A stretch of DNA of 64,000 bases, taken from NCBI GenBank assembly GCA_965240325.2, contig OZ251224.1, forward strand, positions 3,038,001 to 3,102,000, written 5' to 3'. The stretch is from Rebecca billardiae RCC1528. Its lineage: Eukaryota > Haptophyta. This document shows, in pieces, positions 25,843 to 36,793 of the stretch. The translations under genes were made by a program, and so were the position numbers. The notes below the pieces were generated by a model that made no database searches, had not been told where the DNA came from, and saw nothing but the letters and a program-made list of their open reading frames with translations. The stretch's first letter is position 1. Every line of letters begins with the position of its first letter.

Positions 25843-26829
25843 GCGCCGCGCGCCGGGCTGGCGGGGTGGCCTGGACCCATGCGCGCCTTCGAACCCCCGG
25901 CGACCGCGCGCGCATCGGCTTCCTCCGCCTGCGAGTCGCCCGCGACCGCGCCCGCCGCCCGCTGGGAGTGGGTTGACCGCGCCCGAGCCTGCTCGCCGCC
26001 GAGCGCAGGGATGAGTTGAGCGCGGCGCGAGGCGGCGATCGTGGTCGGGCGATCGCATGCGCCCATATGGGCCCCATCTGCCACGGCGCGACCGCTTCAG
26101 CATGCGTATGTGACCCCACTTGTCATGGTTGTCTCATGTCGGGTAGCAGGTGAGCACTGTCAGCCAGCGTGTCCGCGCGCGCGCGCGCGCGCAGGGCTCT
26201 GCGGGTCGGATGCCGCTCCGTGGCGTCTCGTGATGTCTGCACTACGCATACTGGGTGGCACGAGTGGTCCGCATCTGTAGTCATGTGGCGTCTGCTGATG
26301 CCGTGTTCGCGACGAGAACTCAAGCAAGTTCTTCTCGACCAGAGTTGCCGTCAGCATTGACGCACGTTGCGAGCTGGCAGTGCAGTGAAGGGCATGCCCT
26401 TGGTGGCCCACGCAGGGCAATACACGGCAATCGGCATGCCCTGATGCCAACTGTGCCGTGTTTCCGACCCGTCTGGCCCTGCTCAGGTGCGGCGCGCGCG
26501 GACACGCTGGCTGACAGTGCTCACCTGCTACCCGACATGAGACAACCATGACAAGTGGGGTCACATACGCATGCTGAAGCGGTCGCGCCGTGGCAGATGG
26601 GGCCCATGTGGGCGCATGCGATCGCCCGACCACGATCGCCGCCTCGCGCCGCGCTCAACTCATCCCTGTGCTCGGCGGCGAGCAGGCTCGGGCGCGGTCA
26701 ACCCACTCCCAGCGGGCGGCGGGCGCGGTCGCGGGCGACTCGCAGGCGGAGGAAGCCGATGAGCGCGCGGTCGCCGGGGGTTCGAAGGCGCGCATGGGTC
26801 CAGGCCACCCCGCCAGCCCGGCGCGCGGC
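25843..26829. repeat. Foldback element, about 345-bp arms
   Basis: The left arm 25843-26190 is the reverse complement of 26491-26829, around a unique 300-bp loop. The inner arm ends carry a CG alternation (26168-26190) and a GTGTCCGCGCGCG step. It lies just upstream of the type-11 methyltransferase gene, so it may overlap that gene's promoter. Confidence 0.8.
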
Positions 26830-26937
26830 GCAAACAGCAACTCCTCGACAGCAGAACGCGTGGACCGCCGCGACGTCGACGTCGCCCGCCCGCCCCCGCC
26901 CCTCCTCAACGGCCGCGGCCCCGCGGGCGCCCACTGT

Positions 26938-26985
26938 GGTCCGGGAGGGGTTTAGGTGCCGTGGCACCTAAACCCCTCCCGGACC
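26938..26985. repeat. Perfect 48-bp palindrome (23-bp stem, 2-nt loop)
   Basis: GGTCCGGGAGGGGTTTAGGT... meets its exact complement ...ACCTAAACCCCTCCCGGACC around a GT centre. It is an isolated hairpin between two foldback elements, not part of either one's arms. Confidence 0.95.
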
Positions 26986-27037
26986 GTGTCCGAACTAATC
27001 GCCTTTCTGGAACTGGCGGGCCGTCAGCGCTCTCGCA

Positions 27038-30021
27038 CCCCGGCGTTAGACTGCCCTGAGGCTTGCAAACCAAGCCCCCCAAAACCCCTCGCGCGGCGAA
27101 AGGCACCGTCCCTTAGGAGTCGATGCCTTCCGGGAGCTCTTTGAATACGCGTTGCGCGTGCGCGGGCACTCCCGGACAGCCGCCGCCAAGAAGGCCAGCC
27201 TGCGCGCGCCCTGCTCGGTCGTCCGCCGCGGCGCGTGCGCGTCGAGGCGCATGACGGGCTTTGCCGTGCACGTCGTGCCCGTGCTCGCGGCTCATGCACG
27301 CCTCACGACCGAGATGCATGTCTTGCGCGCCCTCCTTTGGCTCGCACTGCGGTCTCCTCGCCGACAGCCTTGTGATCACGCGCGCCGCCATTTCAACCGG
27401 TTGCTGGCCTGCCAGCTGTCGAGCGTGTGTGCGCGGTCTGGTCGATGTCGGCATGGCTGCCGGCGAAGCAGTGATATTGAGTACTCCCATGCCCATCTCG
27501 CAGAAGCGAAAAAGCCGACCTTTGAATGCCCCAGGGGCGCACGCGTGCCCATCACGCTCGTCGGACAGGCCTTCTCCAGAACTGCGCTTGCCATCCGGCA
27601 GGTCTCTGCGCGCGGAGAGGGCGGCGAGGGCGTCGGCGAGGCGGCACGATTGCTGCCTACGGGTCTTCTAGCCCCCACAAAGTGCCCGCGCACGGCTGTC
27701 ACGCCCGCATGCGGCCTTGGGAGCGCTGCGCAGGCGGGCCCTCGCGTCGCCCAGTGCTCGCCATCCCGTTTTGGGGGGCTTGGTTTGCAAGCCTGAGGGC
27801 AACGGGGCTTATACTGCCCTGACCCAGGCGCCGCGTTTCGGCCCGCACTGGGGCGCGGCCAGGGCAGGCCAAGGCGGCTGCCCTGACCTCTCGTCTCGGC
27901 AGGCTGCCGGTGGGCTCCGACGGGCGACGGCTCCGCTACTCGCGTGCGACGCTTTCCGCCAAGCGCGATACCGGCCCGCCCACCCCGCGTTGAAGCGCGC
28001 TGGTGCACGAGCTCGCGTGTTGAGCGCCATGGACGCTCTACGTTGGGCAGCGCCTCGCTCGCTCGCGCCTGTGGAGCCGCGCGCGCGCGTGCGCGCATGC
28101 TCAAGAGCCGCCGCCCGGCAGAGCTGATGTACGCACGCGAGAGCACCGCCTTGATGCTGACCAGCGCGGTGGCTCGCATCTCGCAAGATGAGACGAATCC
28201 GATGTTTGCTTTCACCGCCTTGGAGCCCTCTCGCGCGTGGCCACCACAAGCACGCGCGTGCGCACGCACTGAGCAGCGCAGCGCAACACGACGCGTGTGC
28301 TCTTCTCGCGCTGCCATCCATCTCCCGACGCAGAGGGCTCGAGCCTGTGCGCGCGCCTTGCCCTGCAGATGTGCGTATGCTCGCTGAACAGATCCGTGGG
28401 GGCGCCGAGCAGTCGGCGGCGTGCAGGTTGGGGGAGCAGCTTGAGAGTTGGCCTTGCGCCGCTGCTGCAGAGCCTAAGTCTCCCGGGACGCAGCCCTGGC
28501 GGCGCTGGGGGCGCGCACAGCGCGCGCTCGTACGGCCGTGGATGCGGCCGTGCAGGCCGAAGCCGCCTCTGGGCAGCCGCGAGAGAGCGCGCGGCGCCCT
28601 CCCATGCCGCGCGCCTCGCTCGCGCCACGTTCGCCTCGTCTCAGGCCAGCGCGTACGCGCACGCGAGCGCGAGCGCCAGCCGTGCACGCAGCCAACTGTC
28701 ATCAGCTCGCGCCGGTGCGGGCCGCTGTGCGGTCGGCGTGAGTCAGGCGAGCCGCCGGGTGAGCCATTGGATGAGTTTGAGATGTCTTTGACGTGTAAAC
28801 TGCTTCTCGCATCGTCGCGCTCGCGCGCCCGTGCCCCCGCGCCCGTGCTGTCATGTGACGATGCGTACGCAGCTTGTGCTACTTGCAGTGTGGCGGCCCA
28901 GCGCACACAAGTCTTGGAACACCTCAGATATGCACGTCGAAAGGAGAACGGCGTAGCTTCCGCACGGGGCGTGAGCGAGCTCATGCTAGACGAGGTCATT
29001 TGCTTAGCTGCTTAGCACCAACGAGATCTCAACCTCACCCGGCGGCTCGCCTGACTCCGCCGACCGCACAGCGGCCCGCGCCCGCGCGAGCTGATGACAG
29101 TTGGCTGCGCGCACGGCTGGCGCTCGTGCACGCGTGCGCGTACGCGCTGGCCTGAGACGAGGCGAACGTGGCGCGAGCGAGGCGCGCGGCATGGGAGGGC
29201 GCCGCGCGCTCTCTCGCGGCTGCCCAGAGGCGGCTTCGGCCTGCACGGCCGCATCCACGGCCGTACGAGCGCGCGCTGTGCGCGCCCCCAGCGCCGCCAG
29301 GGCTGCGTCCCAGGAGACTTAGGCTCTGCAGCAGCAGCGCAAGGCCAACTCTCAAGCTGCTCCCCCAACCTGCACGCCGCCGACTGCTCGGCGCCCCCAC
29401 GGATCTGTTCAGCGAGCATACGCACATCTGCAGGGCAAGGCGCGCGCACAGGCTCGAGCCCTCTGCGTCGGGAGATGGATGGCAGCGCGAGAAGAGCACA
29501 CGCGTCGTGTTGCGCTGCGCTGCTCAGTGCGTGCGCACGCGCGTGCTTGTGGTGGCCACGCGCGAGAGGGCTCCAAGGCGGTGAAAGCAAACATCGGATT
29601 CGTCTCATCTTGCGAGATGCGAGCCACCGCGCTGGTCAGCATCAAGGCGGTGCTCTCGCGTGCGTACATCAGCTCTGCCGGGCGGCGGCTCTTGAGCATG
29701 CGCGCACGCGCGCGCGCGGCTCCACAGGCGCGAGCGAGCGAGGCGCTGCCCAACGTAGAGCGTCCATGGCGCTCAACACGCGAGCTCGTGCACCAGCGCG
29801 CTTCAACGCGGGGTGGGCGGGCCGGTATCGCGCTTGGCGGAAAGCGTCGCACGCGAGTAGCGGAGCCGTCGCCCGTCGGAGCCCACGGGCAGCCTGCCGA
29901 GACGAGAGGTCAGGGCAGCCGCCTTGGCCTGCCCTGGCCGCGCCGCAGTGCGGGCCGAAACGCGGCGCCTGGGTCAGGGCAGTATAAGCCCCGTTGCCCT
30001 CAGGGCAGTCTAACGCCGGGG
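27038..30021. mobile_element. Foldback element with about 985-bp arms
   Basis: The ends CCCCGGCGTTAGACTGCCC (27038) and the exact complement (to 30021) define it. The arms 27793-28764 and 29036-30021 are nearly identical, and the loop 28765-29035 is unique. The outer flanks GCGCTCTCGCA and GCGCTCGCA may be an imperfect 9-11 bp target duplication, as seen in Mutator-like elements. A 275-codon plus-strand frame (28188-29015) runs from arm into loop but has no recognised motif. The left arm is split by the 731-bp element. Confidence 0.8.
27061..27792. mobile_element. 731-bp TIR element, copy 2 (5-bp TSD CTGAG)
   Basis: Same 25-bp TIRs and about 96% the same interior as 18050-18780. CTGAG is duplicated at 27056-27060 and 27793-27797. 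The intact empty site is at 29999-30003 in the opposite arm of its host foldback. The local target context is CCCTGAGGG in both insertions. Confidence 0.92.
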
Positions 30022-30610
30022 GCGCTCGCAGCTCGCATGTAGCTTCGCTCGCCGCTCCAGGGCCAGCGTCTCCGCTCCTGTGGTAGTCTGCCAGGCATGA
30101 CGGTGATTGCTTTTTGAATTGGGATTTTTCTGCAGCTTCTGTCGTGTATGGCTCTGGAGCTCTTCCTGGGGGTGTCTGCAAGGATCGGATGGGCTCGAGA
30201 GCTCGCGCACGCGCTGGCAGCCTCCCTCCGAAGGCTACGTGCACTGCTCGCTTTCACCCATCCAGGAGCGCAGGGTAAGAATCCGAGCAGGGCGCCCGTG
30301 CGGGCAGGCGTACGATCAAAGATCACAGCAGCGGTCGCTTGCACAAGCCAAGCGACAATGGAGGTAGATTACAGGCGCCAATGTGCGTAGATACCTCAAG
30401 CACGTACATGTCACGCAACCCGCAACGCCACACGCGCCGTCGCGCCCGTGGTGTCCGCGTGGGCGCTCCCTCGTTGTGCGAGAGATGGCCCACGCTGGGA
30501 GCGATGGGCAGCCATCTCGCGAGCCGCGGCAACGCTTTTGAGCCGGACTGGCGCCCCGAGGGGACTATCTCCCTTGCGGAGGCTCACTCTCAACTCATCG
30601 CGAGGTCGCC

Positions 30611-31595
30611 GCTCGCCAGTGGCACTCGCCCGCCCGCCGCCGTGCACGGCGGCGGAGCCGCTCGCGCCGTGCGCTCCTGCGGCTGTCGAGTCGGGCCTCG
30701 GAGGCGGCGCGGGGCTTGAGCCGTCGCAGAGCCGCCCGGCGTCCCTCGCTGCGCCGCGCGCCTTCCTCGTCCTCGCCTCCTCCGCGCCTTGAAGCAGCAC
30801 GCACACGCGCGGCACCGCCACAAGCGCAGCGCAGGCGCTCGCGTGCAAGCGCGCGCGCGCAGCGCGCGACGGGCTCGACTCGGGGCTCGAGTCTCTACGG
30901 GGGCATGCAGCGCTATCGCATGCGCGCGCGACGCCACCTTGAGCCTGCGCGTTTGACCGTCAGTGGACGCTGATGCACGTTCAAAATGTTCTGACATGGC
31001 CGATCATCACACGTGCACGGAAAGCATGCACAATGGGCGTTGCGTGCGTCGACGCGATCGATGCGGAGACGGTCATGCTTGCGTGCGCCTCTCTTGGGAT
31101 CTCCGCACTGTCTGTGAAGCGCCGTATACATAGCTGTCATCGTGTCTTGTCTAAGAAGTCGTCCTGACGCATGGCAGGTGATGGTCAGACTGTGGCCTTC
31201 TTTCACAGAAGACGTGTGAGCATTAATTTTGGGGCGCGCCCAGCACAGCGATGCGCGGGCTCGAGGAGGCATCGCGCGCGCATGCGATAGCACTGCATGC
31301 CCCCGCAGTGGCTCGAGCCCCGAGTCGAGCCCGTCGCGCGCTGCGCATGCACGCTTGCACGCGAGCGCCTGCGCTGCGCTTGTGGCGCTGCCGCGCGTGT
31401 GCGTGCTGCTTCAAGGCGCGGAGGAGGCGAGGACGAGGAAGGCGCGCGGCGCAGCGAGGGACGCCGGGCGGCTCTGCGACGGCTCAAGCCCCGCGCCGCC
31501 TCCGAGGCCCGACCCGAAAGCCGCAGGAGCGCACGGCGCGAGCGGCTCCGCCGCCGTGCACGGCGGCGGGCGGGCGAGTGCCACTGGCGAGCTGC
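30611..31595. repeat. Foldback element, about 340-bp arms
   Basis: Arms 30611-30950 and 31253-31595 are inverted copies. The outer tips contain GCCGCCGTGCACGGCGGCGG, itself a small palindrome. The loop holds a 64-codon plus frame (30973-31167, beginning MHVQNVLTWPIITRARK) of unknown nature. The arm core GCCGCGCGCCTTCCTCGTCC relates it to the foldbacks at 27-30, 47.8-48.9 and 60.9-63.1 kb. Confidence 0.8.
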
Positions 31596-31937
31596 CCGAG
31601 AGCGAGGCAGCGAGCGCCGAGCGGTCAATTAATGATTAATACTTTCGGAACCGTTGCGGTTTCTATTTGTCCGGAGTCTGAATACGGGAATTGAACCATA
31701 TCCAGACTCGCGAGATACAATAGATGATCATTGACGATGAATCATGATCATCGATAGTTTTTTTTATTATAAAAAAACTGTGCCCTGGCGGGCGGGCGGG
31801 GGGGGGGGGTCGGCCCACCAGCCCCACCTACGCCCTTCAGGGAATTCCGGGCCCGGCGGGCGGCGGCGGAGCTCCCCGGCTTGGCCGAGGCCTCGCTGAC
31901 TCATAGCTCGTCGAGCTCAAGACGGGCACGCCCCGAC

Positions 31938-32753
31938 ATGCCCAGCGGCCGGTCGCTCTGGCTGCTACTCGCGGTCGCTCAACCATCGACATCGTTTGCG
32001 GCCGCGCCCGCGAGCGCGCTCACGCCTTCGGAGGCATCCTCGGAGCGCACGCCCGCTGCGTCGCCTGCCGCGCGGGTACTAGTCGGAAATGCCTCGCAAG
32101 CAGCCTCGTTCGAGTACCAAAAGCTCTACGAGACCCTTGATAAGAAGGCCAACTACCATAATCCTAACTTCGCACTGGAGACGACACTGGTCCCATTCAC
32201 GTCCCAGTGGATGCGACTTCGCGGAGCCAAATTGACGGCTCCGGGCCGTGTCATCTCCCTCGGATGCTCAACTGGTCTCGGCGTGTTCACGCTCGCGAAG
32301 CTGGGACTGGACGCATACGGCGTCGACGTGTCGTCGATCTCAGTTGCCACTGCGCACGCGCTGAAGCGGGATACCATGTGCAAATATCCTCCTTGCATTC
32401 AACAGGCCAGTTTGGTGTCGCTCCCCTTTACAAGCGGCTACTTCGTTGCTGGCCTCTCTGCGGACGTGCTCGAGCACATCACGCCGAGTGACGTGCCATT
32501 AGTGGCAGCAGAGATTTCTCGAGTGGTCCAGAGTGCTCTCTTTCTTCGCATCGCCTCTATTCCGGAGGTCAATAAGGTCTACGTGGATGGGCAGCTGCAG
32601 CGCCTGCACCTCACCACTGAGGACGAGAAATGGTGGTTCAAAACGTTTGCCGTGCATGGCTGGCGGAAAATGTCCTCGTCGATGTGGGTCGGCATGCGCA
32701 AGAGCTTCCCAGCCTCAAGCAAGGCTACTGCATACCTCGCCCTGGAACGCTAG
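31938..32753 (+). CDS. SAM-dependent methyltransferase with signal peptide
   Basis: An ATG at 31938 is preferred: the in-frame TTG at 31881 is not a usual start, and this ATG places a clean signal sequence (MPSGRSLWLLLAVAQPSTSF) at the N-terminus of a 271-residue protein. The opening FEYQKLYETLDKKANYHNP is typical of a methyltransferase group common in marine algae. Motif I is VISLGCSTGLGVFTLAKLG (about residues 103-121), then the acidic strand DAYGVDVSSISV, and motif IV LSADVLEHITPSD. It probably acts in the endomembrane system on a small molecule or glycan; the substrate is not inferable. It is unrelated at motif level to the methyltransferase at 24.8-25.6 kb, so this is not a recent duplication. 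It ends 129 bp before an H1 element. Confidence 0.82.
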   Translation: MPSGRSLWLLLAVAQPSTSFAAAPASALTPSEASSERTPAASPAARVLVGNASQAASFEYQKLYETLDKKANYHNPNFALETTLVPFTSQWMRLRGAKLTAPGRVISLGCSTGLGVFTLAKLGLDAYGVDVSSISVATAHALKRDTMCKYPPCIQQASLVSLPFTSGYFVAGLSADVLEHITPSDVPLVAAEISRVVQSALFLRIASIPEVNKVYVDGQLQRLHLTTEDEKWWFKTFAVHGWRKMSSSMWVGMRKSFPASSKATAYLALER

Positions 32754-32881
32754 GAACCGCAGGCAACCTGCACTCAGTTATGAGTTATCTCCCTCGGCCA
32801 CGGCCACGCAGGCCGGTGACCTTCTTTATAAAGTAGTTCTTACTCTTAGAATCACGAATGCGGTCCGACGGATATTTAGTT

Positions 32882-34173
32882 ATGGCCCGCGGTGCAGGGC
32901 GGAGCGCGCAGCGTGGAGCCCGCACCAGCGGGCCCGAACCACGTTTCAAAAAGATCTTTATGATCAAGAAAAAAGGGACGGGGGGCGGCGGAAAAAAAGG
33001 GACGGGGGGCGATTTTTAGGGCTGGCGGAGACCGAGTTTCGAGTTTTTGAGATCGCATTGAGAGGTCTATCAGGCCAAAAAAAAGCGCGCCCAGCTGATT
33101 CCCTTAAGTAAAGTGCGATCTGGACGTCAGCTGGACGTGACATTAGTGTAACGGTTCGTTACGAGCGAATCGTACTCGTCTTCCCGGATCGCGTGACGTC
33201 CGGACTGGGCCACATCCGGATCGTCGGAGGTGACGTGCCCCGGCACGATGGGCGATGGCGGATATGCGGGACGGCGCCTGCACGTGCCTCCGGACCCGCC
33301 TCCCGCTTGCTGCTCACGCAGTCAGCTGCGACCGTGGCGCATGATCGCAGAAGCAGTGCCGGCAGTACGGCCTGCATCAGCTAGTGCCGCGCCGTCGTGG
33401 CGCGCGCGGTACGGTTGCGCGTTTGCAGCGCTCGCCACTCGCCCTCGGCGACGGCACGCGCGTGCGGCTCAGGTGTGTCAAATGCGGTCTCGTCGGCGCG
33501 CTTTCGCCTGCCACCTCGTGCACCCGTGCCGCCAGTTTCATCGTCTTCATGAGGACTGCTGCTGCTGTCGCCATCCGCTCTCCATCACCCCGAGTCGCCG
33601 GTCGCGCGGCGCGCGCGGTAGGCACTAGGCAGGGCGTACGGTCACTCACCCGTGCAACGGGTCAAGTGGCCAGAGTACGTCTGGTCGTTGGCTGGCACGG
33701 GCCGCAGCGCTAAAGCACCCTGCTGTCACACCCGACTCCTTCAGTACTCCGAGCTCCGCGGCACGACTCACTCGGCACGATCGCGGACGGGTCGGATCCG
33801 AGCTGATCAGCCAGAGTTGGACACAGTTTGGCAGCTACTAGTAGTAATTCCGATGCCGATGGCACGATCGCGGACGGGTCGGATCCGAGCTGATCAGCCA
33901 GTTGGACATTTGGCAGCTAGTTGTCAGACGGACGTCCGATTTGACGACCGGTGCCGGGTGCGGTCTCAGGTCCGCTGCTGTGATTGTGTGAAGTGTGAAT
34001 GAGTCTCGCGGTCGCGCAGGCAGGGCGACGGTCGGACTAATATAGCTTCAGTCATCTCAGAACCGACTTCAACTGGCGAACTGCCACTACGGCGGAGAGC
34101 CGCGATTGCACGGCCACCGCGGGCCCCCAACTGCGTTGATTCTATGCAGAAAAGGACCGCGGAACGCGGTCAT
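32882..34173 (+). mobile_element. Hairpin-ended dispersed element, copy 3 (family H1), short form
   Basis: Shares the outer about 290 bp and the terminal about 80 bp, including the 17-nt hairpin, with copies 1 and 2, but its interior differs. One short stretch (GGGACGGGGGGCG) is duplicated near 32973 and 33000. The interior contains a direct repeat, GATCGCGGACGGGTCGGATC, at about 33779 and 33867. No coding potential was recognised. Common ends with unrelated interiors are typical of non-autonomous transposons. Confidence 0.65.
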
Positions 34174-34351
34174 TTTAAAACATTATTATTAGTCGTCACG
34201 TTCATTATTGTTAAACTTATTATAATTAAATTAAATGTAATAATCAACGTACTACTAGCGACTAGTATTAGTAGTAAAGTGCCGCTGCCTGTCCGAGTCG
34301 CGGCAGTGGCACACATGCCAAGTGACGGAACCTAGTGAACGGCTGAGTAAT

Positions 34352-34451
34352 TATGGCGCACCCCCCCCCGAAAGGTCTGAGCGTGAGCGAAAGCCGGGGC
34401 CGGGGGGCACGTGCTCTGCAAAATCAAAAAAGAGGATGCGCGCAGGATTTG
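34352..34451 (+). repeat. 100-bp dispersed repeat, inverted partner at 41463-41573
   Basis: Runs from GCGCACCCCCCCCCGAAAGG to AGGATGCGCGCAGGATTTGG. The complement appears at 41463-41573 with only small indels in the C tract. The pair brackets about 7 kb that includes the sulfotransferase and EsV-1-7 genes. Confidence 0.8.
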
Positions 34452-34517
34452 GGGCTCGGGCACTGTGGCAGCAGCCCGCGCATGTGTGGTGACTGGTGTG
34501 GGTCGTCTCGGGTCGGC

Positions 34518-34955
34518 GCGAGTGCCAAGTCCGCCTCGGGGCCATCGGTCGAGGTTATCCTACCCTGCTTCGGCTCGGCTGCTCGCCGCCGTGCACGGGC
34601 CGCTCGCGCCGTGCGCTCCTGCGGCCGTGAGGTCGGATCTTGCATGCCGCTCTGCCTCGCTGCGTCGCCGTTACACTCACACTGAGCAGCAGCATGGCTG
34701 CATGGTCGCCCTCGGACTCGGCTGCACGGCTCATGCACCGTCGAGACTCGCGCGAGTGCCGAGTCCGCCTCGGGGCCATCGGTCGAGGTTATCCTACCCT
34801 GCTTCGGCTCGGCTGCTCGCCGCCGTGCACGGGCCGCTCGCGCCGTGCGCTCCTGCGGCCGTGAGGTCGGATCTTGCACGCCGCTCTGCCTCGCTGCGTC
34901 GCCGTTACACTCACACTGAGCAGCAGCATGGCTGCATGGTCGGCTCGGACTCGGC
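34518..34955 (+). repeat. Two tandem copies of a 235-bp unit
   Basis: GCGCGAGTGCCAAGTCCGCC and the following about 200 bp recur 235 bp further on (GCGCGAGTGCCGAGTCCGCC). The unit contains GCCGCCGTGCACGGGCCGCT and TGCGCTCCTGCGGCCGTGAG, which resemble the foldback arms at 30.6 and 31.6 kb. It may be a rearranged half of that family. Confidence 0.75.
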
Positions 34956-35019
34956 TGCACGGCTCATGCACCGTCGATACTCGAGTACCGTCCGACCGTG
35001 ACCGCGTCAAGGGCCGTAA

Positions 35020-35150
35020 TAATCGTGAACGCGACAACTAGGGCCGCCGTGCGCCTTCAAATTCGTTGTTTACTACCCAAAGATCGGCGTAGCCGATCAT
35101 ATATATATATATATATATATATTCATATATATATATATATATATATATAT
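35020..35150 (+). repeat. Terminal segment of family H2: 17-nt hairpin plus AT run
   Basis: GTTTACTACCCAAAGATCGG leads into the perfect hairpin GATCGGC-GTA-GCCGATC at 35082-35098, then (AT)n to about 35150. The same end occurs at 38939-38955 (reversed) and 43428-43444. This copy has no obvious opposite end nearby. Confidence 0.75.
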
Positions 35151-35313
35151 GGATATCATTATCATCAGCAGCATCAGTCGTCGTAATCCTGGAAACCCAC
35201 TAGAACAAAGGCACGACTTCACGCTGGGGACCAGCCCGTCGCAGGCCTTTTTTGACGCCCCTCTCCCCCCTTCGTCGGCCCACCGGGTCACATATGCGCA
35301 ATTCGCGTACCCG

Positions 35314-35830
35314 CTATAGTAGTTGCTGCCAATCGGCTTTGCGCGCGCCCTTGCTCAGCGGCTCGCCGTCCGCGCCGTGCGTGGGCAGGCCGCTGTCGTC
35401 CCACCTGCCGCCGGGGGGCGTCGGCCAGCGCCCGAGGGGCGGTGAGCGGCGGATGCAGGCGTGGCAGGCGTGGCGCGCGCGGCGCACGGCGCGCGGCGCG
35501 CACTGCGTGAACGGCGCCTCGCGTCCGAAGAGCACGTCGTTCTCGGGGCGGAACATCTGCTCGGGCGGCACGGCGCGCATCGCCAGCCGCGCCGCCTCCT
35601 TTGCCTGCACCGCCTCGCGCGCGCTTGCGCCTTCTTGCGCTCCTCCTTCGCCGCCGCCGCCGCCTATGCCTCGAGATCGGCGGGCGAGACGAGCCTCCAC
35701 TCGCCGAGAGCACGCGCACGCGCTCGCGGAACTCGGCGAGCACCTCGACGATCGGCCCTGCGATCTCCTCGCGCGAGAGCACAGCGGCGTTGTCGGCGGC
35801 GCCGGCGCGCCGGGAGGCGCCGGGCGGCGG
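35314..35830 (-). pseudogene. C-terminal remnant of a cysteinyl-tRNA synthetase
   Basis: On the minus strand LSREEIAGPIVEVLAEFRER matches the start of the anticodon-side helical region of CysRS. Then, in another frame, come a Lys/Ala-rich linker, VPPEQMFRPEND, and at the end WDDSGLPTHGADGEPLSKG, which together are the characteristic eukaryotic CysRS tail. The frame changes in the low-complexity stretch, and an unspliced or inserted segment (about 35410-35530) splits FRPEND from WDDSG. The catalytic HIGH/KMSKS domain is absent. Most likely a gene fragment; a badly read 3' end of a real gene is less likely because the upstream DNA encodes an unrelated EsV-1-7 protein. The motif calls are from family knowledge. 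Confidence 0.5.
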
Positions 35831-36790
35831 TCATTCGACCCGCCTAGCCATCACCACAGGCCGTACAGGATGCGGTAGTGGTGTCGATGCAACGCGGGCC
35901 TTGACCACCGGCGGCAGCTGCGACCGCGGCCGCGGCTGCGCTGCGGCTGCTGCGGCGTCAGAGGTCGTGCCTGTGCTGCTGGTGCGCGTCCGCTGTCGCT
36001 TGGCGGCGCTCAACGCTTTGGTGCTCGAGCCTTGCTCCAGCCCATGCTTGTGCCGAATGTGCGCACCACTCGCAAGGCGCCTCATGGCAGCCAGCTTGTG
36101 CACAGCGCACCGGCTGGCGCGCGCGTCGCCCGGCATGCCGAACGAAGGCCGCTTGGTGCAGCCCGCGCGCTCACACTTGAGGTGCTTCAGGTCGACCATG
36201 CCAGCCAGCTTGTGCGCAGCGCACAGGCTGGCGCGTGCGTCGCCTGGCATGCCGAACGACGGCAGCTTGGTGCAGCCGGTGTGATCACACTTGAGGCTCC
36301 TGACGTTGACCATGCCGGCCAGCTTGTGCACAGCACACCGGCTGGCGCGCGCATCGCCCGGCATGCCAAACGAAGGGCACTTGGTGCAGCCTGCGTGATC
36401 ACATTTGGGCTTCACCACGTCGACCATGCCGGCCAGCTTGTGCGCCCAGCGCACCGGCTGGCACGCGCGTTGCCCGGCATGCCAAACGAAGGCTGCTTGG
36501 TGCAGCCCGCGTGAGCACACGTGCGGCTCCTCACGTCGACCATGCCGGCCAGCTTCTGCGCAGCGCACCGGCTGGCGCGCGCGTCGCCCGGCATGCCAAA
36601 CGACGGCACTGTGGTGCAGCGGGCGTGTCGACAGGGCACACGGGATGCGCGAATGAGAGACCTCGCACCGTCCCGACTGACTAACGCCAAAATGCATCGT
36701 GAGGCGATGGCGGCCTGATACTTGTACAAACGTTTCAGCCAATCACGAGCTTGGAGGTCCAATAATGTTGAGCTCCCGGACGTGTTCACA
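35831..36790 (-). pseudogene. EsV-1-7 cysteine-rich repeat protein, frameshifted as read
   Basis: Five tandem repeats of about 39 residues with the pattern C-x4-C-x16-C-x2-H, e.g. CDHAGCTKCPSFGMPGDARA followed by SRCAVHKLAGMV. This is the EsV-1-7 domain of the brown-algal IMMEDIATE UPRIGHT family, also present in an Ectocarpus virus. Repeats 1-2 (about 36620-36445) are in a different frame from repeats 3-5. The junction at 36441-36450 reads TGCGCCCAGC where the other copies have TGCGCAGC, a 2-nt insertion. Repeat 1 also has Gln for the final His. The tail after repeat 5 is basic (HIRHKHGL, AAKRQRTRTSS), possibly nuclear. No ATG is seen for the first repeats, so a 5' exon or the true start is missing. 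It is either a pseudogene or a sequence error; the domain itself is clear. Confidence 0.8.
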
Positions 36791-36793
36791 CTA

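Noticed and set aside
25627-26019. Plus-strand protein upstream of the type-11 methyltransferase
   Set aside because: No motif, overlaps a foldback arm, and lies opposite the methyltransferase 5' region.
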